A stretch of 64,000 bases of DNA from Sphingopyxis sp. (GTDB lineage Bacteria > Pseudomonadota > Alphaproteobacteria > Sphingomonadales > Sphingomonadaceae): assembly GCF_016704835.1 (NCBI RefSeq), contig NZ_JADIZJ010000001.1:1473001-1537000 (forward strand), read 5' to 3'. Position 1 is the first letter of the stretch. The number at the start of each line of letters is the position of its first letter. This document shows, piece after piece, positions 36,216-46,761 of the stretch. Both the position numbers and the translations under genes were made by a program. The notes beneath the pieces are model-generated. The model ran no database searches, was not told where the DNA came from, and was given only the letters and a program-made list of their open reading frames with translations.

Positions 36216-38426
36216 CTATTCCGTCGGAAATCCACGCTTTTTCAGTAGCGCCGAGACATCGGGATCGCGGCCGCGGAAGGCGCGATACGCTTCGGCGCGG
36301 TCGGTTTCGTTGCCGGTCATCAACAACAGGGTGCGGAACTTGTCGGCGACCGTGCGATCCCACGGGCCACCGGCTTCGGTAAACGCCGCCCAGGTGTCGG
36401 CGTCCATCGTTTCCGACCACAAATAGCTGTAATAACCCGCCGAATAGGCATCGCTCGAAAATAGATGGGCAAACTGCGGCAGGCGGTGGCGCATCACGAT
36501 TTCGCGCGGCATGCCCATTTCGGCCAGCGTCTCGCGTTCGAACTTGTCGACGTCGGTCGGCGGCACCTTGCGGTCGTGCAGCTTCATGTCGACGATCGCG
36601 CTCGACAGATATTCGACCGTCTCAAAGCCTTGGTTGAACTTGCCCGACGCCTCGATCTTGTCGAGCAGCGCCTGCGGCATCGGCGCGCCGGTTTTATAAT
36701 GCGTCGCGAATTTCGACAGCACTTCGGGGGTCATCAGCCAATTTTCGTTCACCTGGCTCGGATATTCAACAAAGTCGCGCGGCACCCCGGCGAGCGCCGG
36801 GTAGTAGATGTGCTGGAGCAGATAGTGAATGCCGTGGCCGAATTCGTGGAACAGCGTCGACGCATCGTCGAGGCTGATCAACGTCGGTTCGCCCTTCGCC
36901 GCTTCGGTGAAATTATTGTTGTTAGACGCGAGGACATTGCGCTCGCCGCCCAGCGTCTGCTGGCTGCGATAGGTTGTCATCCACGCGCCCGACCGCTTGC
37001 CGTCGCGCGCGAAATTGTCGAGGTACAGCAATCCGACATTCTCATTGGTCTTGAGATTATAGACCTCGAACGTCCGCACTTTCGCATCGAAAACCGGAAC
37101 GGTGCCAGTGTTTTCGCGGAAACCGAGGTCATAGAGCTGCCCCGCCGACCAGAACATGCCGTCGACCAGCTTGTCGAGCTGCAGATACGGTTTCACCTCG
37201 CTCTCATCGAGGTCGTATTTCGCCTTGCGGACCTTTTCCGAATAGAAACGATAATCCCACGGCTCGATGGTGATTTTCGGTCCCTTGCCGGCCTTGGCAT
37301 CGGCATCGGCGATCGCCTGCATGTCGGCGACCTCTTCCTTCACACGCGCGACCGCGGCGGGCCACACCTTCATCATCAGCCCCATCGCATTGGCGGGGGT
37401 CTTCGCCATCGTGTCGGCCATGCGGTAATTGGCGTGCGTCGCAAAGCCGAGCAGCTCGGCGCGCTGCTGCCGCAGCTTCAGAATCTCGGCGATCGTCGCA
37501 TTGGTGTCGTTGGCATCGCCGTTGTCGCCGCGGCTGACGAACGCCTTATAGACTTTTTCGCGAAGCGCGCGGTTGGTCGAATTCTGCAGCACCGGCTGCG
37601 CCGATGACCGCGTGTTCTTGATCGCCCACTGGCCAGGCTTGCCGTTCGCTTCGGCAGCCGCGGCGAGCGAGGCGATAAAGCCCGCGTCGAGCCCCGCCAG
37701 TTCAGCCTTGTCGGTGACGAAGGTGTAAAGCTTCTCGTCGCCGAGCAGCTTCGACGAAAAGGCCGAGAACAGCCCTTCGAGCTTGGAATTCATCGCGACC
37801 AGTTTCGTCTTGTCGGCCGCCGTCAGATTGGCGCCGTCGCGCACCATTTCGTCATAGCTGCGCTCGACGATGCGAATCTGTTGGGCGTTCAGCCCGCTCG
37901 TCTTGCGTGCGTCGTACACCGCCTTGTAGCGCGCGAAGAGCTCGGGCTGGAGGAACAGTTCGGTGTAGAAAGTGGTGAGCTTGGGGCTCCATTCGGCGTC
38001 GATCGCTTCGACGCGGTCGTTCGACTTGTTGGACGTCTGAACACCCCACAGCGCGAACAGCCGTTCCATCGTGTCGCCCGCCAGCATCATCGGCACATGA
38101 GTGTTCTCGAACGTCGGCGCCGCCGGATTGTCGATCACCGCCTGCACCTCGGCGCGCGTTGCCGCCATGCCCTTGGTAAAGGCGTCGGGGAACAGTTCGG
38201 GGTCCATCTTGTCCCACGGCGGCACCCCTTCAAAGGGGCCGGTCCAGGTCGCGAGCATCGGGTTTTGGCCAGCAGGAACGGCGGCGGGCGTGGTCGCAGC
38301 CGATTCGGCGGCGGGCGGGGCGGTAGCGGTCATCGGTCTATCCATGTTGGTGCAACCCGCGAGCAACGCGGTGGATGTAAGCAAAAGTGACAGGCGACAG
38401 GCAAAAGGGTGCGCGGTGCGCGGCAT
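36216..38426 (-). CDS. dcp: M3 family peptidyl-dipeptidase (Dcp-like), lipoprotein
   Basis: 736 residues. The lipobox LLAGC (about Cys25) makes it a periplasmic or outer-membrane lipoprotein, unlike the soluble enteric Dcp. The M3 zinc motif HEFGH lies near residues 526-530 (TLFHEFGHGIHYLL), with the third ligand Glu in PSQVNENW and the substrate loop DAYSAGYYSYLWSE near the C-terminus. Members remove C-terminal dipeptides. It is transcribed alone, and its 5' gap of 250 bases carries repeats. With the M20 peptidase and the DmpA-type enzyme it adds to a strong exported peptide-degrading set. Confidence 0.93.
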   Translation of the reverse strand: MPRTAHPFACRLSLLLTSTALLAGCTNMDRPMTATAPPAAESAATTPAAVPAGQNPMLATWTGPFEGVPPWDKMDPELFPDAFTKGMAATRAEVQAVIDNPAAPTFENTHVPMMLAGDTMERLFALWGVQTSNKSNDRVEAIDAEWSPKLTTFYTELFLQPELFARYKAVYDARKTSGLNAQQIRIVERSYDEMVRDGANLTAADKTKLVAMNSKLEGLFSAFSSKLLGDEKLYTFVTDKAELAGLDAGFIASLAAAAEANGKPGQWAIKNTRSSAQPVLQNSTNRALREKVYKAFVSRGDNGDANDTNATIAEILKLRQQRAELLGFATHANYRMADTMAKTPANAMGLMMKVWPAAVARVKEEVADMQAIADADAKAGKGPKITIEPWDYRFYSEKVRKAKYDLDESEVKPYLQLDKLVDGMFWSAGQLYDLGFRENTGTVPVFDAKVRTFEVYNLKTNENVGLLYLDNFARDGKRSGAWMTTYRSQQTLGGERNVLASNNNNFTEAAKGEPTLISLDDASTLFHEFGHGIHYLLQHIYYPALAGVPRDFVEYPSQVNENWLMTPEVLSKFATHYKTGAPMPQALLDKIEASGKFNQGFETVEYLSSAIVDMKLHDRKVPPTDVDKFERETLAEMGMPREIVMRHRLPQFAHLFSSDAYSAGYYSYLWSETMDADTWAAFTEAGGPWDRTVADKFRTLLLMTGNETDRAEAYRAFRGRDPDVSALLKKRGFPTE

Positions 38427-38558
38427 CGGTGATTCTCCCCGGAGGAAAAGGTTTCGGGCGAAACCATGTTGGACCGAGCCTTAACCCGAGATTGCGACGC
38501 GGCGCAAGTTTGCGGGGACGAACCGAGCGAGCGGATATTCCACCCTGTCGCGAATCCA

Positions 38559-38651
38559 TGGGGAGGGGGACCCCTTGCGGAGCAAGAGGTGTAGGGGCAG
38601 CGACGGTGCGACAAAGCACCTCCGTTAGTGCTTCGCGCCGCCACCTCCCCA
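38559..38651. repeat. Imperfect inverted repeat (TGGGGAGG...CCTCCCCA)
   Basis: Ends TGGGGAGG (38559-38566) and CCTCCCCA (38644-38651) are complementary, with internal pairing around CGGAG/CTCCG-type stretches. It lies between the dcp promoter region and the gluconolactonase-like gene. Confidence 0.5.
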
Positions 38652-38676
38652 TCGCTGCGCGACTGGGAGGATATCA

Positions 38677-39546
38677 TTATCCCGCAAAGTCTGCCTGTGC
38701 CAACCCCGCCACACCGACTCGAAACGCAAACACCCCGCCCGCATGCGGCTGCGCCTTTCGCTCCTCGTCGGACAAGTTCTTCCCCGCGCTGGTGACAAAC
38801 GCCGTTTGCATGTCGGCGCCGCCGAACGCGATCATCGTCGGGCGCTGCACCGGCAGCTCGACCGTCTGGATCAGTTCGCCCGCGGGCGACAGGCGCACAA
38901 CGCGCCATCCGTCCCACAGTGCCGACCAGTAACAACCCTCGGCATCCACCGCAGCGCCATCGGGGCGACCGTTGCCGAGCGGAAACTGGTGGAAGATCCG
39001 TCCTGCGCCCAAGGTGCCGGACGCCGGATCGACGTCGAAAGCACGGATCGTATGGGTCGGAGTGTCGGCATGGTAAAATCTCCGCCCGTCAGGGCTGAAC
39101 GCTGCGCCGTTGCTGGTGGTCAGGCCACCGAAAACTTCGGAGAGCGAACCGTCAGGATCGAGCCGATAAAGGGTCGCGGTGGGATGCGCCTTGTCGCTCG
39201 TCAGGCTGCCAACCCACAGTCGACCGGCCCCGTCGACGCACCCGTCGTTGAAGCGCTGCTCGGGCTTTTCCGCCAGCACCGCCGGGCCGAACGGGCGCGG
39301 CGCGGCACCCCAGTTGTCGATCAGCGCGCAGCTGTCCTCCATCGCGACCACCAGCCCGCCACCCGCGCGAGGCGCGACGCAGCCGACCTGCTCGTCGAGC
39401 GTCATGACCTCGTCAGCGCCCGTTACCGGATCGGTGCGGTGGATTATCCGCCCCTCGATATCGACCCAGTACAGCCGCTGTTCGGGCGCGCTCCAGCGCG
39501 GCGACTCGCCGAGCAAGGCGCCGGCATCGTAGAGAAGTTGGACCAT
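38677..39546 (-). CDS. SMP-30/gluconolactonase/LRE family protein
   Basis: 289 residues forming a six-bladed propeller. The metal site is readable: Glu in LGESPRWS (about residue 13), Asn in RFNDGCVD and SNGAAFSPDG, and Asp in GRPDGAAVDAEGCYW. The family hydrolyses sugar lactones such as gluconolactone or xylonolactone in the cytoplasm. The ATG at 39546 gives MVQLLYDAGALLGESP; a longer reading adds only low-complexity residues. No sugar kinase or transporter is adjacent, so the pathway is not clear; the PQQ-type sugar dehydrogenase at 18240 could produce lactones. Confidence 0.9.
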   Translation of the reverse strand: MVQLLYDAGALLGESPRWSAPEQRLYWVDIEGRIIHRTDPVTGADEVMTLDEQVGCVAPRAGGGLVVAMEDSCALIDNWGAAPRPFGPAVLAEKPEQRFNDGCVDGAGRLWVGSLTSDKAHPTATLYRLDPDGSLSEVFGGLTTSNGAAFSPDGRRFYHADTPTHTIRAFDVDPASGTLGAGRIFHQFPLGNGRPDGAAVDAEGCYWSALWDGWRVVRLSPAGELIQTVELPVQRPTMIAFGGADMQTAFVTSAGKNLSDEERKAQPHAGGVFAFRVGVAGLAQADFAG

Positions 39547-39910
39547 GGCCGTATCGTAGCGCGCGCCGCCGCCGCTGCCCAGCGGCTGCAATCCTATTCG
39601 TGGTCTCGCCCAGGCGAGGGGAGGCTGCCGTCCGCTTCGTGGGCGACACCTTTAATTGATCGCCATCCTTGCGAAGGTCAGCATCTCACCTTCTCGGATT
39701 GTCGCAGTGGCGAGAACCCCGCCTTCACCGGGATGACGAGATATGGAACGGACGGGTAAACCTTTTATCACTCGCGCCGCCGAACGCTCAAACTTTCATG
39801 CCGTAACGTCTTTCCGCTTGACGTGCACGTAAACGTAAGGTCTCTTGGCGTGCGAAAAGATGCGGCCGACTCCCCGCCTGCGTTCGGCTGCCGCAAGGGA
39901 AAGGAAAGCC
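39547..39910. other. Divergent region with REP remnant
   Basis: 364 bases between the divergent gluconolactonase-like and acyl-CoA dehydrogenase genes. A diverged family C repeat (GAAAGGTG/CGGGATGACG type) covers roughly 39659-39742, and an operator is at 39818-39833. No gene is seen. Confidence 0.55.
39818..39833. promoter_or_regulatory. Palindromic operator, acyl-CoA dehydrogenase operon
   Basis: TTGACGTGCACGTAAA, a palindrome with one imperfect pair, lies 78 bases before the acyl-CoA dehydrogenase start. It matches the perfect site at 25370-25385 at 13 of 16 positions, and CGTAA repeats once more just downstream. A common regulator of the MerR (LiuR-like) kind is a reasonable guess. Confidence 0.55.
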
Positions 39911-41065
39911 ATGTCGCTCGATAATCTGTCGCGCTCCGCCTACACCGACGATCATGAGGCCTTCCGCTCCACCGTCCGCCAGTTCCTGGAAAGAGAGATC
40001 GCCCCCAACGCCGCGCAATGGGCCGAGGACAAGATCGTCCCCAAGTCGATCTGGCCCAAGGCGGGCGAGCTTGGCATGCTGTGTCCGACGGTGCCCGAGG
40101 AATATGGCGGGCTCGGCCTCGACTTCGGCTACAACGCGATCGTCGACGAAGAAAGTGCCTATTACGGCCGCGCCACCACCGGCTTCTCGCTCCAGTCGGA
40201 CATCGTTACCAACTACATCGTCAAATATGGCAGCGAAGAGCAGAAGAAACACTGGCTGCCCAAAATGGTCGCGGGCGAGGTGATCACCGCGATCGCGATG
40301 ACCGAACCCGGCACCGGCTCCGACCTTCAGGGCATGCGCACGACCGCGAAAAAGGATGGCAATCATTATGTCATCAACGGCTCGAAAACCTATATCACCA
40401 ATGGCCAGAACGCCGACCTGATCCTCGTCTGCGTCAAGACCGACACCGAGGTCCAGCCGGCGTGGAAGGGCGTCTCGATCGTCCTCGTCGAGGCCGATCG
40501 CGAAGGCTATGAGCGCGGCCGCAATCTCGACAAGATCGGGCAGGACGAGGCGGATACCTCGGAAATGTTCTTCAACGACGTTCGCGTCCCGATCACCAAC
40601 TGCCTCGGCGAAGAGGGCAAGGGCTTCATCTATCTGATGAGCGAACTGCCGCAGGAACGCCTGTCGATCGCGGTGTCGGCGCAGGCGTCGGCGCAGCGCG
40701 CCTTCGACGACACCGTCGAATTCACCCGCGACCGCAAGGCGTTCGGCAAGCCGATCCTTGATTTCCAGAACACGCGCTTCGTGCTCGCCGATCTCAAGAC
40801 CAAATTACAGGTCGGCTGGGCGCACCTCGACTGGGCGTTGGCGCGGCATTTGAAAAAGGAACTGACCCCCGAAGAGGGCGCCGCGGCAAAGCTGTGGCAC
40901 ACCGAATTGCAGTGGGAAGTCATGGACAAATGCCTCCAGCTCCACGGCGGCGCGGGCTATATGAACGAATATCCGATCGCGCGCCTGTGGCGCGACGCGC
41001 GCGTAACCCGCATCTTCGGCGGCACCAACGAGATCATGAAGGAACTGATCGGGCGGAAGCTTTAA
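39911..41065 (+). CDS. Acyl-CoA dehydrogenase
   Basis: 384 residues. It oxidises acyl-CoA to enoyl-CoA with FAD, passing electrons to ETF. Signatures: AIAMTEPGTGSDLQGM (FAD/substrate loop), YITNGQNADL, RKAFGKPILDFQNTRF, LHGGAGYMNEYPIARLWRDARVTRIFGGTNEIMKE at the end. AAGGAAAG precedes the ATG at 39911. It heads an operon with thiolase, a type II hydroxyacyl-CoA dehydrogenase-like SDR and a thioesterase, indicating degradation of fatty or branched acyl-CoAs. Control by the operator at 39818 is inferred. Confidence 0.95.
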   Translation: MSLDNLSRSAYTDDHEAFRSTVRQFLEREIAPNAAQWAEDKIVPKSIWPKAGELGMLCPTVPEEYGGLGLDFGYNAIVDEESAYYGRATTGFSLQSDIVTNYIVKYGSEEQKKHWLPKMVAGEVITAIAMTEPGTGSDLQGMRTTAKKDGNHYVINGSKTYITNGQNADLILVCVKTDTEVQPAWKGVSIVLVEADREGYERGRNLDKIGQDEADTSEMFFNDVRVPITNCLGEEGKGFIYLMSELPQERLSIAVSAQASAQRAFDDTVEFTRDRKAFGKPILDFQNTRFVLADLKTKLQVGWAHLDWALARHLKKELTPEEGAAAKLWHTELQWEVMDKCLQLHGGAGYMNEYPIARLWRDARVTRIFGGTNEIMKELIGRKL

Positions 41066-41119
41066 GCCCTTAGCCCCCGCATGTGCGCGGGCTACGATAA
41101 CTCAGAAAGGACTAATCCC

Positions 41120-42288
<1,169 letters not shown>

Positions 42289-42295
42289 ATGCTTA

Positions 42296-42434
42296 GCCCC
42301 TCCCCTTGAGGGGAGGGGCAGTGAGACTTGGTCCGGCGTCTGCCGGGCCTTTAAGTCGAGCGGGGTGGGGGCCATCGGCCTTGCGCAACCTCGGCAGCCC
42401 CCACACCCACTCCTCCCCTGAAAGGGAGGAGCTT
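42296..42434. repeat. Intergenic element bounded by GC hairpins (family B-like)
   Basis: It starts with the palindrome GCCCCTCCCC/GGGGAGGGGC (42296-42319) eight bases past the thiolase stop and ends with CTCCTCCC...GGGAGGAG (about 42410-42432). It has the same layout as 14519-14634. It sits within the beta-oxidation operon and may modulate expression of the SDR and thioesterase. Confidence 0.6.
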
Positions 42435-42452
42435 TAGACAGGAGAAACCTCA

Positions 42453-43235
42453 ATGAAACTCGACTCAACGGTATCCGCGGTCGTCACCGGCGGCGCCTCG
42501 GGTCTCGGTGCCGCCACCGCGCGCGCGCTCGCCGCCAAGGGCGTCAAGGTCGCAATCTTCGACCTGCAGGAAGAAAAGGGCACGGCGCTCGCCGCCGAGC
42601 TTGGCGGGGTGTTCTGCGAATGCAACGTCACCGACGACGCATCGGTTGATGCCGCCTTCGCGAAATCGCGCGAAGCGATCGGTCAGGAACGCATCCTCGT
42701 GAACTGCGCGGGCACTGGCAACGCAATCAAGACGGCAAGCCGCAGCAAGGAAGACGGCAGCATCAAGCATTTCCCGCTCGATGCCTTCAACTGGATCATC
42801 CAGATCAACCTCGTCGGCACCTTCCGCTGCATCGCCAAGTCGGCGGCGGGGATGCTGACGCTCGATCCGATGGAAGACGGCGAGCGCGGCGCGATCGTCA
42901 ACACCGCATCGGTGGCGGCCGAAGACGGCCAGATCGGCCAGGCCGCTTACTCCGCATCGAAGGGCGGCGTGGTCGGCATGACGCTGCCGATCGCGCGTGA
43001 CCTCGCTTCGGAAAATATCCGCGTCAACACGATACTGCCCGGGATCTTCGACACCCCGCTGCTTGCGGGCGCGCCGCAGAATGTCCGCGACGCTCTGGGC
43101 GCCTCGGTGCTCAACCCCAAGCGGCTCGGCAACCCGCCCGAATATGCCGCGCTGGCGCTGTGCATGATCGAAAACGGCTATTTCAACGGCGAGGACGTCC
43201 GCCTCGACGGCGGCATCCGCATGGGCCCGCGCTGA
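42453..43235 (+). CDS. SDR family oxidoreductase (3-hydroxyacyl-CoA dehydrogenase type II-like)
   Basis: 260 residues. Classical short-chain dehydrogenase: TGGASGLG (12-19) for NAD, NCAG, catalytic Ser in NTASVAAEDGQIGQ, Tyr166 and Lys170 in YSASKGG. The insertion SRSKEDGSIKHFPL and the C-terminal GEDVRLDGGIRMGPR are typical of the HSD17B10/type II hydroxyacyl-CoA dehydrogenase group. It would oxidise 3-hydroxyacyl-CoA to the 3-keto form, the substrate of the adjacent thiolase. AGGAG is 9 bases upstream of the ATG at 42453. The thioesterase starts one base after its stop. Confidence 0.93.
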   Translation: MKLDSTVSAVVTGGASGLGAATARALAAKGVKVAIFDLQEEKGTALAAELGGVFCECNVTDDASVDAAFAKSREAIGQERILVNCAGTGNAIKTASRSKEDGSIKHFPLDAFNWIIQINLVGTFRCIAKSAAGMLTLDPMEDGERGAIVNTASVAAEDGQIGQAAYSASKGGVVGMTLPIARDLASENIRVNTILPGIFDTPLLAGAPQNVRDALGASVLNPKRLGNPPEYAALALCMIENGYFNGEDVRLDGGIRMGPR

Positions 43236-43236
43236 T

Positions 43237-43674
43237 ATGCCGAAACCGGAAAGCTGGCGGCTAAATGCCGCCAGCTACCCCGTGTGCGCCGCATTCCAGA
43301 CGCGGTTCCAGGACATGGACATCAACGGGCACCTCAACAATGTGGCCTTTGCCGCGCTGTTCGAAAGCGGCCGGGTGCTGCTCAACCGCCAGGTGCGTCC
43401 GCTCGGCGAGCGCCCGGCCAACGAACGCACGATGGTCGCCGCGGTCGAGATCAACTATCTGGCCGAGGGCAATTTCCCCGATCCGGTCGAGATCGCGACC
43501 GGCATCGGCCGGCTCGGCACCTCCAGCTGGACAATCGTCCAGGCCATGTTCCAGAACGGCCGCGCCATCGCAACGTGCGACACGGTGGTGGTGTGCCGGA
43601 CGGATAATCAGGCGAAGCCGCTGCGTGCGGAGTTGGTCGCCGAACTGACCGCCAATCTGGTGACATCGGTCTAA
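43237..43674 (+). CDS. Acyl-CoA thioesterase, hotdog fold
   Basis: 145 residues. The hotdog helix and catalytic Asp/Gly motif FQDMDINGHLNNVAFAALFE is the 4-hydroxybenzoyl-CoA thioesterase signature (DxxxHxxN), with the paired strands EINYLAEG and WTIVQAMFQNGRAIATCDTVVV. It hydrolyses acyl-CoA to free acid and CoA. Last gene of the acyl-CoA operon, starting one base after the SDR stop; its end overlaps convergent gmk by four bases. Confidence 0.9.
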   Translation: MPKPESWRLNAASYPVCAAFQTRFQDMDINGHLNNVAFAALFESGRVLLNRQVRPLGERPANERTMVAAVEINYLAEGNFPDPVEIATGIGRLGTSSWTIVQAMFQNGRAIATCDTVVVCRTDNQAKPLRAELVAELTANLVTSV

Positions 43675-44333
43675 AGCGACGTATCGCCTTCGGGTACCGA
43701 CCGGATCAAATCACGGGCAAAGCCGATCAGCCCGATCTGGCGCCGCCGCTTCAAACGCTCGGCGCGCAGGATCGCCATCACTTCGCCATAACATGCATCG
43801 ACGTCATCGTTGATCAGCACATAATCATAGCCGTCCCAATGGCTGATCTCGTTCGCCGCGCGCGCCATGCGCGCGGCTATGACTTCGTCGCTATCGGTCT
43901 TGCGGCTGCGCAGGCGGCGCTCCAGCTCCTCCATCGTTGGCGGCAGGACAAAGACGCGGACAACGTCGGGGCCGGCCTCCTGATACAGCTGCTGCGCGCC
44001 CTGCCAATCGATGTCGAACAGCACATCCTTGCCCGCGTCGAGCAGTTCGTCGACCCGCGCGCGCGGCGTCCCGTAGCGGTGGCCGAAGACATGCGCCCAC
44101 TCTAGAAATTCGCCATCGGCGGCCATTTGCTTGAAGGTTTCGACATCGACGAAATGATAATCCTTGCCGTCGATCTCGCCGGGGCGCGGCGGCCGCGTGG
44201 TGGCCGAGATTGACAGCGCGATATCGGGATCGACCCCCAGCATCTTTTTCGAAATGGTGGTCTTGCCCGCGCCCGACGGCGAGGAAAGGACGAACAACAC
44301 GCCGCGGCGGTCGAGGTGGACGCTTTCAGCCAT
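43671..44333 (-). CDS. gmk: Guanylate kinase
   Basis: 220 residues. It phosphorylates GMP to GDP with ATP in the cytoplasm. P-loop SPSGAGKT at 18-25, GMP-binding SATTRPPRPGEIDGKDYHFVD, FLEWAHVFGHRYGT, and DIDWQGAQQL match the family; the C-terminal IAARMARAANEISHWDGYDYVLIND is also typical. The ATG at 44333 is just before the upstream gene on the opposite strand, with 52 bases between divergent starts. Confidence 0.97.
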   Translation of the reverse strand: MAESVHLDRRGVLFVLSSPSGAGKTTISKKMLGVDPDIALSISATTRPPRPGEIDGKDYHFVDVETFKQMAADGEFLEWAHVFGHRYGTPRARVDELLDAGKDVLFDIDWQGAQQLYQEAGPDVVRVFVLPPTMEELERRLRSRKTDSDEVIAARMARAANEISHWDGYDYVLINDDVDACYGEVMAILRAERLKRRRQIGLIGFARDLIRSVPEGDTSL

Positions 44334-44385
44334 GGCCGCTATTCGCGAAAGGCGCGCCGGCGGTCAAGCGCGAAGGGGACAGGGC

Positions 44386-44949
44386 ATGGCAGGAATTTCG
44401 CGCAAGGGTTGGCTAGTCGCGGCGGCATTGTTGGCAGTCTTCACCGCGATCTTGTTCGCGATGGGGCGCCCGCCGATCTGTCCGTGCGGGACGATCAGCC
44501 TGTGGCACGGCACCGTCCAGTCGAACCAGAACAGTCAGCAGATTTCGGACTGGTACAGTTTCAGCCACATCATTCACGGCTTCATCTTCTACGGCCTCGG
44601 CCGCTGGCTGCTGCCGCGCCAGCCGTTGTGGGTCGCGCTGGCGCTGGCGATCGGGATCGAGGCGGCGTGGGAAATCCTCGAAAATTCGCCGATCATCATC
44701 GATCGCTACCGCGAAGTGACGATGGCGTTCGGCTATAGCGGCGATTCGATCCTCAACTCGGTCAGCGACGCGCTGTTCATGATCGCGGGCTTCCTCGCCG
44801 CCAGCCGGATGCGCTGGTGGGTGACGGTGGCCATCGCGATTGTCTTCGAGCTGTTCACCCTGTGGACAATCCGTGACAATCTGACGCTGAATGTGCTGAT
44901 GCTCGTCTCGCCGGTCGAGGCGATCAAGGAGTGGCAGGCGGCTGGTTAG
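44386..44949 (+). CDS. DUF2585/UPF0314 family membrane protein
   Basis: 187 residues with about four membrane segments (near 8-26, 65-82, 92-108, 130-170). CPCGTISLWHGTVQSNQNSQQISDWYSFSHIIHGFIFY and IEAAWEILENSPIIIDRYR are characteristic of the alphaproteobacterial DUF2585 family, whose function is unknown. AAGGGGA stands ten bases before the ATG at 44386. It is divergent to gmk. Confidence 0.9.
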   Translation: MAGISRKGWLVAAALLAVFTAILFAMGRPPICPCGTISLWHGTVQSNQNSQQISDWYSFSHIIHGFIFYGLGRWLLPRQPLWVALALAIGIEAAWEILENSPIIIDRYREVTMAFGYSGDSILNSVSDALFMIAGFLAASRMRWWVTVAIAIVFELFTLWTIRDNLTLNVLMLVSPVEAIKEWQAAG

Positions 44950-44956
44950 GCCGTTA

Positions 44957-45328
44957 TCAGTGGATGGCGGTCGACCGCTGATCGTCGAGCGGGATTGCGG
45001 GCGGCAATGCGTCGCCCATCGTCTGCCCGTCGGGTGCCAGGTCCGAAGTACCGGCATAGCTGTCGACGACACCGGCCTGCGCCAACTGCGGATCGATCGC
45101 ATGCGCCGCCTCGGCCGCCTGGCGCGCCTCGGCGCGTTCGGCCCATTTTTTGGTTAGATAGCCCGCGGCCGCCCATGCTGCCATTGCCGCGTAGCGCTGC
45201 GGGAACAGACGCCGCGCCGCGAACAGCGCGCCCGCACCGATTACGGCGCCGGCAACCGGGTGATTGCCCTTGGTGCGTCCGATTGCGCTGCCCAGAACGC
45301 CGCCAACGATCCTGCCTATCATGCCCAT
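44957..45328 (-). CDS. Hypothetical protein with glycine-zipper-like N-terminus
   Basis: 123 residues: MGMIGRIVGGVLGSAIG and HPVAGAVIGAGALFAARRLF give a small hydrophobic glycine-rich region (GxxxG pattern), then a hydrophilic Ala/Gln tail ending STAIH. It could associate with membranes; no function is known. It ends eight bases from the convergent DUF2585 gene and lies 26 bases downstream of fumC in the same direction as fumC, so may be the last gene of that unit. Confidence 0.7.
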   Translation of the reverse strand: MGMIGRIVGGVLGSAIGRTKGNHPVAGAVIGAGALFAARRLFPQRYAAMAAWAAAGYLTKKWAERAEARQAAEAAHAIDPQLAQAGVVDSYAGTSDLAPDGQTMGDALPPAIPLDDQRSTAIH

Positions 45329-45354
45329 TGTCTCCTTCTTCCCGTATCAATTCC

Positions 45355-46761
45355 TCAGCGGGCTTCGGGTTCCGGCCCCAGCATCATCCGCGGGTCGACC
45401 AGCCGGTCGAACGTCGCCGAATCGACATAGCCAAGGTCGAGCGCCGCCTCTTTCAACGTACTGCCGCTTTCATGCGCGCGCTTGGCAATCTTTGCCGCCT
45501 TGTCGTAACCGATCGCGGGCGCGAGCGCGGTGACCAGCATCAGCGAGCGGTTCATCAGCGCGTCGATGCGGGCACGATTGGGTTCGAGGCCGATCACGCA
45601 ATGTTCGGCAAAACCCGCCATGCCGATCGCCATCAGCTCGATCGAACGCAGCACATTGGCGCCGATCAGCGGCTTGAAGACATTGAGCTCGAGGTGGCCC
45701 TGCAGTCCGCCGACGGTCACCGCCTGATGGTTGCCGATCACCTGCCCCGCGACCATCGTCAGCATTTCGCACTGGGTGGGATTGACCTTGCCAGGCATGA
45801 TCGAGCTGCCGGGTTCATTTGCGGGCAGATCGAGCTCACCGAGGCCTGCGCGCGGGCCGGAGCCGAGCAGACGGACGTCGTTGGCGATCTTCGTCAGCGC
45901 AACTGCGAGCGTGTTCAGCGCGCCCGAAAAAAAGACAAGTCCGTCGTTCGACGCCAGCGCCTCGAATTTGTTTCGCGCCGGTTCGAACGCGATCCCGGTT
46001 GCGCGGCTCAGCTCCGCCGCCATCGCGGCGTCGAACCCGGCGGGCGCGTTGAGCCCGGTGCCGACCGCGGTGCCGCCCTGCGCCAGCTTGTTGATATTAT
46101 GCGCTAGCGCGCCCTCGATCCGCGCGCGGCAGGCTATCAGCTGTGCCACATAGCCCGAAAACTCCTGCCCCAGCGTCAGCGGCGTCGCGTCCTGCAAATG
46201 GGTGCGGCCGATCTTGACGATGTCGCCCCACGCCGCCGCTTTCGCCGCCAGCGCGTCGGTCAGCGCGATCAGCGCGGGCAGCAGCCTTACGGTGGTTTCG
46301 ACCGCCACCGCGACATGGATCGCGGTCGGGAAACTGTCGTTCGACGACTGGCCCATATTGACATGGTCGTTGGGGTGGACCGGCGTCTTGCCGCCGCGCG
46401 TCCCAGCCAGCGCCTCGTTGGCAATCCCCGCGATCACCTCATTGGCGTTCATGTTCGACTGCGTGCCGCTGCCCGTCTGCCAGATCGCAAGCGGAAACTG
46501 GTCGTCGAATTTGCCTGCGACCACCGCATCGGCGGCGGCAGCAATTGCGCCCGCCAGTCCGGCATCGAGCCCGTGCGCGCGATTGACCCGCGCGGCGGCG
46601 CCCTTGATTCGTGCCAGCGCATGGATGATCGGCAGCGGCATACGTTCATGTGCGGGGAATGGAAAATTGTGGCGGCTGCGTTCGGTCTGCGCGCCCCAAT
46701 AGGCGTCGGCGGCGACCGCGATCTCGCCGAGACTGTCGCTTTCGTTCCGCGTTCCGCTCAT
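45355..46761 (-). CDS. fumC: Class II fumarate hydratase
   Basis: 468 residues. It hydrates fumarate to L-malate in the TCA cycle. Landmarks: WGAQTERSRHNFP, TGSGTQSNMNANEVIA, NDHVNMGQSSND, GRTHLQDATP, and the signature GSSIMPGKVNPTQCE. No iron-sulfur cysteines, as expected for class II. The start at 46761 gives MSGTRNESDSLG and overlaps the upstream small membrane protein gene by four bases; a longer reading would intrude on that gene. AGGTGGG-like sequence precedes it. Confidence 0.96.
   Translation of the reverse strand: MSGTRNESDSLGEIAVAADAYWGAQTERSRHNFPFPAHERMPLPIIHALARIKGAAARVNRAHGLDAGLAGAIAAAADAVVAGKFDDQFPLAIWQTGSGTQSNMNANEVIAGIANEALAGTRGGKTPVHPNDHVNMGQSSNDSFPTAIHVAVAVETTVRLLPALIALTDALAAKAAAWGDIVKIGRTHLQDATPLTLGQEFSGYVAQLIACRARIEGALAHNINKLAQGGTAVGTGLNAPAGFDAAMAAELSRATGIAFEPARNKFEALASNDGLVFFSGALNTLAVALTKIANDVRLLGSGPRAGLGELDLPANEPGSSIMPGKVNPTQCEMLTMVAGQVIGNHQAVTVGGLQGHLELNVFKPLIGANVLRSIELMAIGMAGFAEHCVIGLEPNRARIDALMNRSLMLVTALAPAIGYDKAAKIAKRAHESGSTLKEAALDLGYVDSATFDRLVDPRMMLGPEPEAR

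Noticed and set aside
36465..37607. Long plus-strand reading opposite the dcp gene.
   Set aside because: Antisense shadow; the HEFGH zinc motif is on the minus strand.
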